Shown here: positions 7,707-15,630 of the stretch, piece by piece
Position numbering within the stretch: position 1 is the first letter of the stretch
Layout of the letters: the number at the start of each line of letters is the position of its first letter
Assembly: GCA_000151295.1 (NCBI GenBank)
Contig: GG745349.1
Span: 440,672 to 456,301, forward strand
DNA length: 15,630 nucleotides
DNA from: Allomyces macrogynus ATCC 38327
Lineage: Eukaryota > Blastocladiomycota > Blastocladiomycetes > Blastocladiales > Blastocladiaceae
Direction: 5' to 3'
Position numbers and translations under genes: made by a program
Notes under the pieces: generated by a model
What the model was told of the DNA's origin: nothing
Databases searched by the model: none
The model's input: only the letters and a program-made list of their open reading frames with translations

Positions 7707-10700
7707 ATGTCTCCACCAACGAGCACGGCTCATGATGATCTGATCCCGATCCCGACATCATGCCCGTCGACCCCCTGCGGCCGGCAAGAGTTGCACCCGT
7801 TCAACAATCACGACACCAACGGCCGCGTCTTGCCGAACTTGCTGTTGCTGGGCACCGAGCGCGCCGTAGGCCCGCTCAACCGAGCGCCTTTGTGTCGAGT
7901 CGCAGGTTGGAAACTTCCCGCCAAGACGATTGCGTCCATGGCACTATTCGGCGGAACAGGATTGCTCGTCACGATCCTGCTCTGTGTGCTCGTTTCGCTC
8001 GGCTACACGAAAACGCAGGTCAAGCTCGGACCGCTCACCTGGCTCGTGCTCTTCGCGGGCACGTTTTACGCGTTTCTGATCCTGTCGTTGTTGTGGACGT
8101 TGGTTCGGACAGCGGCGCGACTTGCCATTTTGATTTGGGCGGCGCCGTTGGTACAATCGAGCAACTGCCCGGGCGACCTGGCGGCCTCCCAAACACCCGC
8201 ATTCGTGATTGACGGCAATATCGCCGTGTTCCGACCTGCCAACAAGACGCACTTTGCTCTCTACCCGCTCGTTCTTTACCTGACGGCGCCCGTCCGGCGC
8301 GCTCAAGTTATTGTCGACCGATGTGTCGAGAAGATTGTGCACTTGATCGACGCGTATCAGACCCGCAAGAACACGGCTTTCCTCACGCAGGACGAGCGCG
8401 CATCGTCGACACCAACGAGCTGGTCATCCCCATTGCTGCAGTCGTCAACTTTGTCGACACGGGTGGACGCAAATGCGCCGTCTGTTCTCAAGTCTGAATT
8501 GCTGCCGCTGTCCGAAATGTCGTTTGACGACAAGGGCCAGTGCGAGACGTCCGTCGACCAATTCGACACGCTTCGCAGCACAGCCACGACCAACCTGGTT
8601 ATGCCCGAAGTGTTGCGGAACAAGGCGCAAGAGAGGTCCGACCTGAAGGATCGCGTGCGGTCCCTGCTCAATGTCGTTTTTTGTCTGATCGTCATCATGA
8701 TCCTGGCCGTCATCATGGCCAGCGTCGAGGAGTGGTTGGCAATCGTGACGCACTTGCCAGTCGTGGTTGTAGCGAGTACATGGAATCGGTTCCTATCTCC
8801 TTTGGTGAACAGAACTGCAACTAAATTGAGATGCTTGATTTTTAGCTGCAACCATCACAGTCGTGGCCGTCAACGCCATTTGCCGTTTTGCTCGATGCCT
8901 GTCGTTTGTCGCGCTCATGCTCGAGGGATCGTTGAACCCAGACCGCCGCCGCGCAATGTACGTCGCCTCGACGGGCCAGGATACGCTGCTCAACATCTTT
9001 GATTCGCTCGTTGAGCAAGTATTGCGGACGCTCGTCGTAACTCTGGTGATGTGCTTCGTTTCGCCAACGCAGGTACTTTGCGTCGCCATCCAACGCTTTG
9101 CCGCCCACCTATCATCCACAATGCTCATGGTCTCATTGTTTCACAGGGTGCGGTGCCAACGGCCGTTACACTTGGCAGCGCCATGGTGGTGTTGCTCGTG
9201 TTCCGACTGCGCTTATTCCTACGGTTTTTCCGACCCGCCACCAAATTCCGCAACAGGAGTAAGATGCCCACAGCCAGCACGAGCCAAGCGCGGTCGCCCA
9301 CGGGCTATTACAACGGGCAGCGGTGGTTCGAGCCCGCCGTTGTGTGCATTGTCCGCGTCGTGGTTCTTGCTCTCGGCCTGACAGGACTCGCATTGATCGA
9401 CTTGACGGGCATCCACGATCCGACCACGCCGACCAGCACGTCGCTCGCAGATGTGGCCCAGAAATGGGACGACCCAACCAAGACGGCCAACGTCGTGACA
9501 AAATTTGGGTACCTGGCCGCCTTTGTCGCGTGCTACTTTCTCATGGACGTGGCGTTGTTGGTGATGCGCATCCCGCATCGGATTACCGTGCTGATGCTCG
9601 CCGTATCGTTTGTCGGCAAGATCGTGTTTGCCGCGCTGATCGCCCACCAGCACACCGGGCTCCTAAGTATGGCCGTGCTTGTCCTGGCGTACACGTCATT
9701 CGACTTGCGAGACGGCAAGGCCTTTTGGACGGGTGGTTCGGCCCAGAACAGTGTGCCCGTTCCGGCCGTTCGCAGGCTTCGCCGCGCGCGCATCCAGGCC
9801 AGGGTCGTGATTGGCCTGATCGCTGCTGCCATGGCCGTCTCCATGTTGATCGGGTTTACGGTCGGCAAGTTGCGCGCGATCCCGGTCGACACGAACCACT
9901 TCGAATTTCAAATCGTGACGCAGCCGTACTCGCACTGCCACTTCAAGTTTGACGGGCGCTACTCGCTCGTGGATTTCGTGACGCTCGCGGGCGCCATGTA
10001 CAAGCCGACCGCGTCCGCGGCGCTGGCACTTGTCCACCAGAACCCGGCCCTGCGTGACTCCGAGATTTGGTACGAGTCGCCATCGGACGCAGTGGTCCGG
10101 TTTCGCGAGTTTCGGTTCTCGAGAGCCCCGAACGTAAGCGTCATTGCGATTCGTGGCACGGCCAATATGGGGGAGGTGTGGGAGAGCGTGCACATGTGGA
10201 GCACGCCATTGTTTATCACGGCGTCGACGTACCTCGGCACGTTAGCGGCGGTTTGGCCGCGCGACGTGACGGCGTCGCTTGTGGCGTTCCTGGCGCGCAA
10301 TGTCGTCTTTTCCAACTTTTTGTACGTGCGCGGCGTCGAGCGGTATGTGGTGGAAAACATTACCAGGCGTGAACCGGATCGAACCGTGTATTTGACGGGG
10401 CATAGGTGCGTACAAGAAGGTGGTCAGAAACGATCATGTTCTGATGGTCACCTGCAACTGACCCTTCACGACCATCGTTCCAGCTTAGGCGGCGGGGTCG
10501 CACAAATCGTCGGGTCACGACTCGGGATGCAAGCGGTGGCCGTGTCGAGTCCCGGGCTTGGAAAGAGTTTCAAGAATTATGACACGTCGATCGACGCGCT
10601 CGCGCAGTGGGCCATCAACGTTGTGCCGCTGCGCGACCCGATTTGCATGATTGACGAGCAAGTATCCGGCCTCGTTCTGGTACCTTGCTACCAGCGCGAC

Positions 10701-10871
10701 GCGCCACACGATTGTCACATGGTACGTGCTTATGTCTGGTTAGCTGGTGGATAGGATCGGTTCTTTGCATTCATGGCTAACATGAGCTCGTTCAACTCGC
10801 AGTGGAGCAACACGCTCCGCACGCTCGTCGCGAGCTGTGCCGGAAAACTCGCGCCGGGGCAAAGTGAATGA
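7707..10871 (+). CDS. Polytopic membrane protein with C-terminal class 3 lipase domain (paralogue B)
   Basis: Five exons: 7707-8775, 8846-9072, 9147-10405, 10484-10721, 10803-10871, giving 953 residues. The ATG at 7707 is preferred for its A at -3 and its CGACCATG context shared with paralogue A. An in-frame ATG at 7647 would add 20 residues. Hydrophobic segments lie near 74-100, 110-132, 183-203, 320-342, 346-369, 494-517, 552-571, 578-598, 604-617 and 652-673. The lipase domain (about 690-953) has AIRGT ending at Thr770, elbow GHSLGGG with Ser852, and probable Asp903 (LRDPI) and His930 (DCHM). Compared with paralogue A, the N-terminal tail is about 95 residues shorter and the loop between the third and fourth segments is smaller. 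The transmembrane core, the block around DRRRAMYVAS and the lipase core are well conserved. It lacks the fourth intron of paralogue A. It arose by tandem duplication; the intact catalytic set argues against a pseudogene. Confidence 0.88.
8776..8845 (+). other. Intron 1 of paralogue B (70 nt)
   Basis: The donor is GTACAT, the acceptor TTTTTAG, and a CTAAAT branch-point candidate is at 8821-8826. It occupies the same site and phase as intron 1 of paralogue A. It is not a multiple of three and its retention would break the frame, unlike the paralogue A intron. Confidence 0.88.
10406..10483 (+). other. Intron 3 of paralogue B, splitting the catalytic Ser codon (78 nt, stop-free)
   Basis: Exon 3 ends CATAG and exon 4 begins CTTAGGC, so Ser852 is encoded AG|C. 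The donor is GTGCGT, the acceptor TTCCAG, and a CTGAC branch-point candidate lies at 10458-10462. The length is 26 codons and the unspliced frame is open, so retention would insert 26 residues between His851 and the LGGG of the elbow. Confidence 0.92.
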
Positions 10872-11442
10872 GAATCCGTTTGTTGTCGGCCTGTTACTGC
10901 GTTCGTTGCTCGTTGCGCATTGCTCATCACAATCTGATGTGATCACCTGCCACAGCACACATCCATCGGGCACTATGACAGGTCGCAAGGCATGCCGATA
11001 TTACTCAGCCCCAATGCCTGCTTGCTAGTGCTCACTGCATGGGTGTGCGGCGTTGATGAGGAGAGCAGGTGGAATTACCCCTTCAGCGCTCCAGATTCTT
11101 TTTCTCCAGCCAACCTCCGCTGCCGCTGCCGCTGCCGCCGCCATGGCTGTCTTGCTTATTCTCGCCACGATGTCCTGCTCGCCACAATGCACTGCGGTCT
11201 GGCTCGCCTTTCGACCACTGCCGCCGAACTGAGCCTCACAAATCGTGTCATTTGCCATGTTCCTGCCGCATAAGGGCCTGTCAGGGTCCGATGCGGTCTG
11301 GTGCCTCTGCAGGTCTCTGCCAAAAGATCAAAAGTGCTTCCCCGAAGAAAGGGTTCCGAACTGAAAGCTCCAAGAATGGATCGCACAACAAGCAGGCCCG
11401 CGCGACGCGACGCACGCGACCCCACCTTGGCCCCAAAACAAA
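10872..11442. other. Intergenic region between convergent genes
   Basis: This 571-bp stretch should hold the 3' untranslated regions of paralogue B (plus) and UBA1 (minus). No AATAAA is visible on either strand; the nearest minus-strand variant is AATAAG at about 11155. The only repeat is the GCTGCC triplet-type tract at 11119-11142. Open frames lack recognisable domains. Confidence 0.55.
11119..11142 (+). repeat. (GCTGCC)n microsatellite
   Basis: Three GCTGCC units followed by GCCGCC, 24 nt in total, in the noncoding gap between two convergent genes. Such tracts vary in length between strains. Confidence 0.85.
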
Positions 11443-14400
11443 TTACAGCTTGACGATGATCGACGGCACCTCCACGTCCTCACCCTCGGCGTCATTGCAG
11501 CACACCTCGAGCACGAGCGTCTTGGCGTGCGGCGGCACGGGCTTCTTGGCGACCGTCTCGACGAGCTGGCGCAGCGACATGTTGAGCCGTTCCTCGACCT
11601 TTTTCTTGGGCATGAAGAACGAGTAGAGCATCGAGACGCCGCACGACATCATGGTGATCTCGAGCTGGTGCTGCGTTTCAAAGTGCTTGAGCAGCTCGCG
11701 CAGCGTCATGTTGCCGACCTCGAACCGGTCCCACAGCGTAAACTCGACATTGTTGTACTTCATCTTGGGTGCGGCAATCGGTTCCGAGAACCCAAAGAAG
11801 GGCAGCGCCAAGTTGACAAACCCGTTCTTGTACTGGTCGAGCGGCTTGGGCTGCGCGTCGAGCAGCTTGTAGAGCTCGAGACACACGAGACCCGTCACGA
11901 GCGCCGTCGTCGTCGCGATCGCCGGGATGATCTTGCCGGCAATGAACTTGGTCTTGTGCCGGTCGGCAATCGCAATGTTGTAGTTGCTCGCGCGCAGGTT
12001 GGAGCACGCGGCAATGAAATCAATGTGGTGGTTCGAGTCGTCGTCCTTTTCGAAGTCCACGGGCGTGAGCCGGAACCCGGCGAGTTCCGCGGGCTTGGGC
12101 AGTGCCGCGACCAGCGCATCGAGCTCGTCCTGATCGGCCGTCACCGAATCGTTGTTGTTGGGCTGCTCATTCTCCTGCACCTGGATCTTGACGCCGTCGC
12201 GCGGCACAAACGTCGGCACGTGAATCGTCTTGAGCACCTTGCGGTAGTACTCGCGGTCGTCCGCGCCCTTGAGCCCGTAGTTGAAGGCGTGCAGCTTGGC
12301 CGCGTAGACGACAAAGTCGAGGTGCAGGTCGTTGGTCGCGTCAAACACGAGCGCGTCGGGCGCGCGCTTCGGGCCCGACCAGAACAGCTGGCCCGTCGAC
12401 GTGACCGAGTCCTTGGGGAAGTTGTGCAGCAGCTGCTTGATGTTGTTGACAAACAGCTCCTCAAACTTGTGCCGCGCCCAGGCAACGCACTCTTCAAACG
12501 ACGTCGGCCGCGCGTCCACCAGGTACTCTTTGATCGACAGCAGCGTCTCGCGCGCCGTGTTGCCGCGCAGCGCAGTATCGACAAAGTTGGGCGTCGACAG
12601 GTAGAGGTTCACGTTCTCGGCCGGCTGCCGGAACAGGCCTTCAAACGAGTCGCGCGCCCACTGGATCGTGTGCTCAATCTGGTTCGGGAAATTCTTCAGC
12701 GTGCAGATCGGAATCGATTTCTCGGGCGGGTCTTGCGACGACGAGTAGGACTCGGTCACGTTGGGCAAGATCACTTGCGTGTTACCCTTGGTCCCGAGCG
12801 TGCCCGACTCGAGCAGCGGCTTGCGGTAGAAGACACACCGCCCGTCAACGTACCGCCGCGCATCGACATTGTCGAGCGCATTGGTCACGCCATCGAGCGC
12901 CATCCAAAACTCGTCGTTGAAGACCGACTCGGTCTCGACGCCCACGCGGTCAGTAAACGTCGTGATCTGCACCGCCGGGTTCATGTTCTTGACGGCGCGC
13001 GCCGCCGTCTCCGACTTGAGCTTCGACACGTCCCAGGGGCGGAACAGGAACTGCCGGTTCAGGTTCGACTTTTCAATCGAGTCCATGTCGGTCACGAAAA
13101 TGTGGCCCTTGCCGGACGTGCCGAGGCCCATGAGCGAATAGTTTTTCAGCATCTCGCACCCAATCGCGCCAGCACCGACCACAAACTCGCGCGTGTCGTG
13201 CAGCCGCTGCTGGTACTCGGCGCCAAACACGGCAATCTGGCCGTCGTACCGCGACCCGCGCGCGCACACGCCGCCTCGGTGAGCTCGTACCCGATCGGCA
13301 GCGACTCGAACGAGTCAAAGTAGAGGTACTGCTTGATCGGGGTGGAACTTGCCCGAACACGCCTTGAGCACTTTCCTGCGCGACCATGCCGCCAATCACG
13401 GCCGCCATGGGACTCAAGTCGCCTGCCGCCTGGTAGGCAAAACTGCTTGACGAGTTTCTCGCTGATCTCGACCGGGTCCTTCATTGTCGCGGCAAACTCC
13501 TTGGCGAGGTGCACGAGCATGTCGGCCTCCTGATCATTGCGCGGCGCCGGTGCACGGCCCTTCTTGGCCAGGAACGTCGAGAGGGCCATGAACGCGGCAT
13601 GCAATTGTGGAGGCACGTCAAACTTGGCAAAGTCCGACATGAGGAACTCCGGGTCGGCAATCGACTTGGAGAGCGGCTTGAACTTAAGCGTCTGCGGCAT
13701 CTTGACCTGCGTGAAAATGCCGCCGCGCACGTAGGTGCCGAGCGCGGTCGTGTCGCCAATCGTGAACGTGTAGGGCCCGAGCACTTTGACCTTACGCGGC
13801 TCGCACCCATTGAGCACGTCCATGCCCACGACCTCGGCAAACGTGACATAGTCGCCGTCCTCGAGCCCGTGGCGCGTCTCGTCGAGGCACGTCACGACCC
13901 CCTCGGCGTCGTTCGAGACGGCAGCAATCATCCCCGACAGCGGCGCCTCGCCCGTCGTGTCGACGCACTCAAACTCGTCGCCAAAGTCGCAGAAGGCGAG
14001 GGCAGCGAGACCGCGCGTGTCGGCAGCGATAAACTTGATGCCGCGCGCGTGCGTGTAGTCGTTGAGCTCGATGCACCGGTGCATCGGCAGGCTCGAGGCG
14101 ACGACGACCTGGAAGTCGTTCGAGCCGCGGCAGGTCGAGCGCGCCGTCGAGCACCGACACGGGCACGTACTGGTTGAGCTCGGCGAGCTTTGGGCACGTC
14201 ACCTGGTCGCGCGGCTTGCCGAGGTCTTTTTCTGCGAGGAAAGAACTAGTGTCGGGGAGCGGAGGAGGGTCAGATCGGAGCAATACGCGGTTCCAAAGAG
14301 CGGGAAAGGTGAGACACGCACCTGCGACGACAAGTCGGCAAGCTCGACGGGCTCCGGGTCGTGGATCGTGACGCTCTTGACACCGGCGAGAACCACGTTC

Positions 14401-14710
14401 TTGGCTGATCAATGAGGAGTTGAACGGGCGTGAGGAACCAGGTCTCGCTCAGGGAGGGTGCGCGGCACACTGAACAGCACACTGAACAGATTGCCGTACC
14501 AATCTCGACACCAAGGCCCTTCATGCCAATGATCAGCACGTTGGAAAGCGCCATCTTCTTCATGGCGTCGAGGCCAATCGCGTAGCTAAGTTCACAGAAA
14601 GGCCAGACTCAGCGGCGGATGCGAAACTGCGGCGCGCAAACCAAGAGCGCGTACATTTGGCGCGAGTAGAGGCCCTCGTCAATATTCTGCTCGGGCACAT
14701 CCACGTCCAT
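11443..14710 (-). CDS. UBA1: E1 ubiquitin-activating enzyme UBA1, four exons, six indels in this sequence
   Basis: Exons on the minus strand: 14710-14655, 14585-14500, 14404-14322, 14245-11443. The enzyme adenylates ubiquitin with ATP, takes it as a thioester and passes it to E2 enzymes, in nucleus and cytosol. Exon 1 starts MDVDVPEQ and reads into the family's LYSRQ motif; the first adenylation-like half ([25 protein letters not shown]) follows. The active half has [23 protein letters not shown] and [14 protein letters not shown]. The catalytic Cys is in [10 protein letters not shown] (codon 12705-12703, about residue 588), and the C-terminal ubiquitin-fold domain ends EGEDVEVP plus six residues. 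The reading frame shifts near 14238, 14122, 13440, 13373, 13345 and 13262 (five extra bases, one missing). Allowing for these, the length is 1007 residues, normal for UBA1. Strong conservation on both sides suggests sequence errors rather than decay. It is divergent from SDA1 and convergent with paralogue B. Confidence 0.93.
14246..14321 (-). other. Intron 3 of UBA1 (76 nt)
   Basis: On the minus strand the donor is GTGCGT directly after a CAG codon (ADLSSQ) and the acceptor is CACTAG, with CTGAC in the middle. After the splice the next 13 bases carry one base too many to reach the GAA-AAA-GAC frame, so the first UBA1 indel lies within 14233-14245. The two other UBA1 introns are 14405-14499 (phase 1) and 14586-14654 (phase 2). 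Confidence 0.8.
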
Positions 14711-15364
14711 TTTTTCTTGAGCGGCCTAGGAATTCGCGACGGGTTCGATCAGTCCTGGTGCCGTTTCGCTCGTAGGAGACCGCTTCGCCGCGCGCCCCGA
14801 CCGCAGCAGCCACAGGTCCGCGCATCATATCTTGCAGGCTAGCTGTTGGCCACGACGCGGGTCCAGAATCACGGCTGGGCGAGCGCGAGACGCGTCTTGG
14901 AGCGGTGGCGGGCCGTGGAAGTCGACCATACCGCCATGGTTGGAGCCTGGTTGATCGAGTGCGGCTGGTTGCGTCGCCTTGGAGCAGTTGCGCCGAGCGG
15001 TAGGTCGCTCTGGCGTGGTGAAGTGGGTCGGCGGGCAAGGAGGAAGCGAGGCCGCGGTGGTCAAGACTGCTGCTGCCGCGCGTCGCGTGCCTTGGTGAAG
15101 GGCGATCCAGTCCGCCAAGTCAGCCTGTTCCAAGTCTGTGTGTCATTCGCTGGTCTTTTCTCAGCGCAACGTGACCCGACAAATCGCCCGGTTTCCACGG
15201 CGATTTGCTGCATGGCAACCGAGATCGACTGGCCGCAACGTGTCACGCCTCAGGCCGTGACCGCGTACACCATTCTGATCCTCGTGCTCCCCCACCACCA
15301 TTTCCAATTCATCGTCGAGCACGGAGCCATTCACCAACACCCTGCAACAAATCATTCCATCGCC
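14711..15364. promoter_or_regulatory. Shared upstream region of the divergent UBA1 and SDA1 genes
   Basis: The 654 bp between the two start codons contain no TATA box and no believable gene. A plus-strand frame from 14846 runs open into SDA1, but nothing upstream of 15365 looks like the family, which begins a few residues before the [13 protein letters not shown] motif. The region must hold both promoters; which bases serve which gene cannot be told from the sequence. Confidence 0.6.
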
Positions 15365-15630
15365 ATGGGCCGCCAACGCAACCGCGAGGCGTCGCTCGCC
15401 ACGAACCTGCCGCAGCTGCAGAACCTGATCAAGCGCGACCCGCCATCCTACCTTGCCGAGTTCCTGCAGCAGCTGCGGCACCTCGACGCGCAACTGCTGA
15501 TTGTCGCACGCGCGCCGGCACCTCGCGCCGCACAAGTCGCTGCCAGAACTGCTCTCCTTCATCTCGCACACGGTCCCGTGCTACCATGCGACGCAGCCTG
15601 ACGCCGCCAAAGTGCCGCGCACGCTCCTGT
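15365..15630 (+). CDS. SDA1: SDA1 family protein, 5' part (cut by window end, one indel)
   Basis: SDA1 is a nucleolar protein needed for 60S ribosomal subunit maturation and export, and in yeast also for actin organisation and passage through START. The ATG at 15365 has a good context (ATCGCCATGG). Residues 1-13 are basic and polar; residues 14-26 match the family signature [13 protein letters not shown], followed by [10 protein letters not shown]. After residue 47 (LLIV) the family alignment moves to the next frame, starting at 15519 with [14 protein letters not shown]. One extra base lies within 15506-15518, inside GCACGCGCGCCGG. Spacing between the two matching blocks is within one residue of the human protein as I recall it, so nothing else is missing. 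The frame then stays open to the window end. A sequencing error is more likely than loss of this essential gene. Confidence 0.88.

Noticed and set aside
11527..13323. 598-codon plus-strand open frame opposite UBA1
   Set aside because: It is an antisense shadow of a GC-rich conserved gene; composition is Arg/Val/Leu-rich and low in domain signals, while the minus strand matches UBA1 residue by residue.
14586..14654. Alternative UBA1 donor at GTTTGC, 17 bases downstream of the chosen GTACGC
   Set aside because: It would give the wrong phase for exon 2 and duplicate the Tyr-Ala residues. The GTACGC donor restores SRQ-I-YAIG, which fits the family.
15503..15538. Short GT-AG intron as an explanation for the SDA1 frame change
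   Set aside because: The only candidate would be about 34 nt, half the shortest intron here, and it would delete residues that align with the family.
1..15630. CRISPR arrays, tRNA or rRNA genes, transposons
   Set aside because: No regular repeat-spacer pattern, no cloverleaf-like sequence noticed, and no transposase or reverse transcriptase frames. The only repeats are short simple-sequence tracts.

Overview
The window is GC-rich nuclear DNA from a eukaryote, most likely a fungus. Four genes are split by short GT-AG introns (64-95 nt, one of 191 nt). The best-known proteins are an E1 ubiquitin-activating enzyme and SDA1, both typically eukaryotic. The E1 resembles fungal UBA1 as I know it from yeasts. 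The combination of GC-rich coding sequence, many small introns and donors of the form GTRCGT would fit an early-diverging (zoosporic, e.g. Blastocladiomycota-like) fungus or a basidiomycete-like intron style. That placement is inference, not something the sequence proves.

Layout from left to right: (1) 347-1719, plus strand, a secreted subtilisin/proteinase K-type serine protease in two exons with a clear TATA box 133 bp upstream of the start. (2) 3026-6781, plus strand, a six-exon gene for a 1129-residue polytopic membrane protein ending in a class 3 lipase domain. (3) 7707-10871, plus strand, a five-exon tandem paralogue of gene 2 (953 residues) with the same architecture. (4) 11443-14710, minus strand, the E1 ubiquitin-activating enzyme UBA1 in four exons. 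Its coding frame is interrupted by six single-base indels in this sequence. (5) 15365 to the window end, plus strand, the 5' end of SDA1, with one further single-base indel. Genes 3 and 4 converge; genes 4 and 5 are divergent and share a TATA-less upstream region.

The part least explained by known biology is the tandem pair of membrane lipases. Roughly eleven hydrophobic segments precede a C-terminal alpha/beta-hydrolase domain with an intact Ser-Asp-His set, and a well conserved loop block between the paralogues has no function I recognise. In both paralogues an intron cuts the codon of the catalytic serine (AG|T and AG|C). Two introns in the pair are multiples of three and stop-free, so retaining them would either add a hydrophobic segment (gene 2) or break the nucleophile elbow (gene 3) without ending the protein.

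The genes do not form an operon and no common pathway is evident. The protease and lipases are lineage-variable degradative or signalling enzymes placed beside two housekeeping genes. The clustering of indels at the right end (13257-15518) and their absence from the first 11 kb suggests locally poor sequence rather than gene decay.
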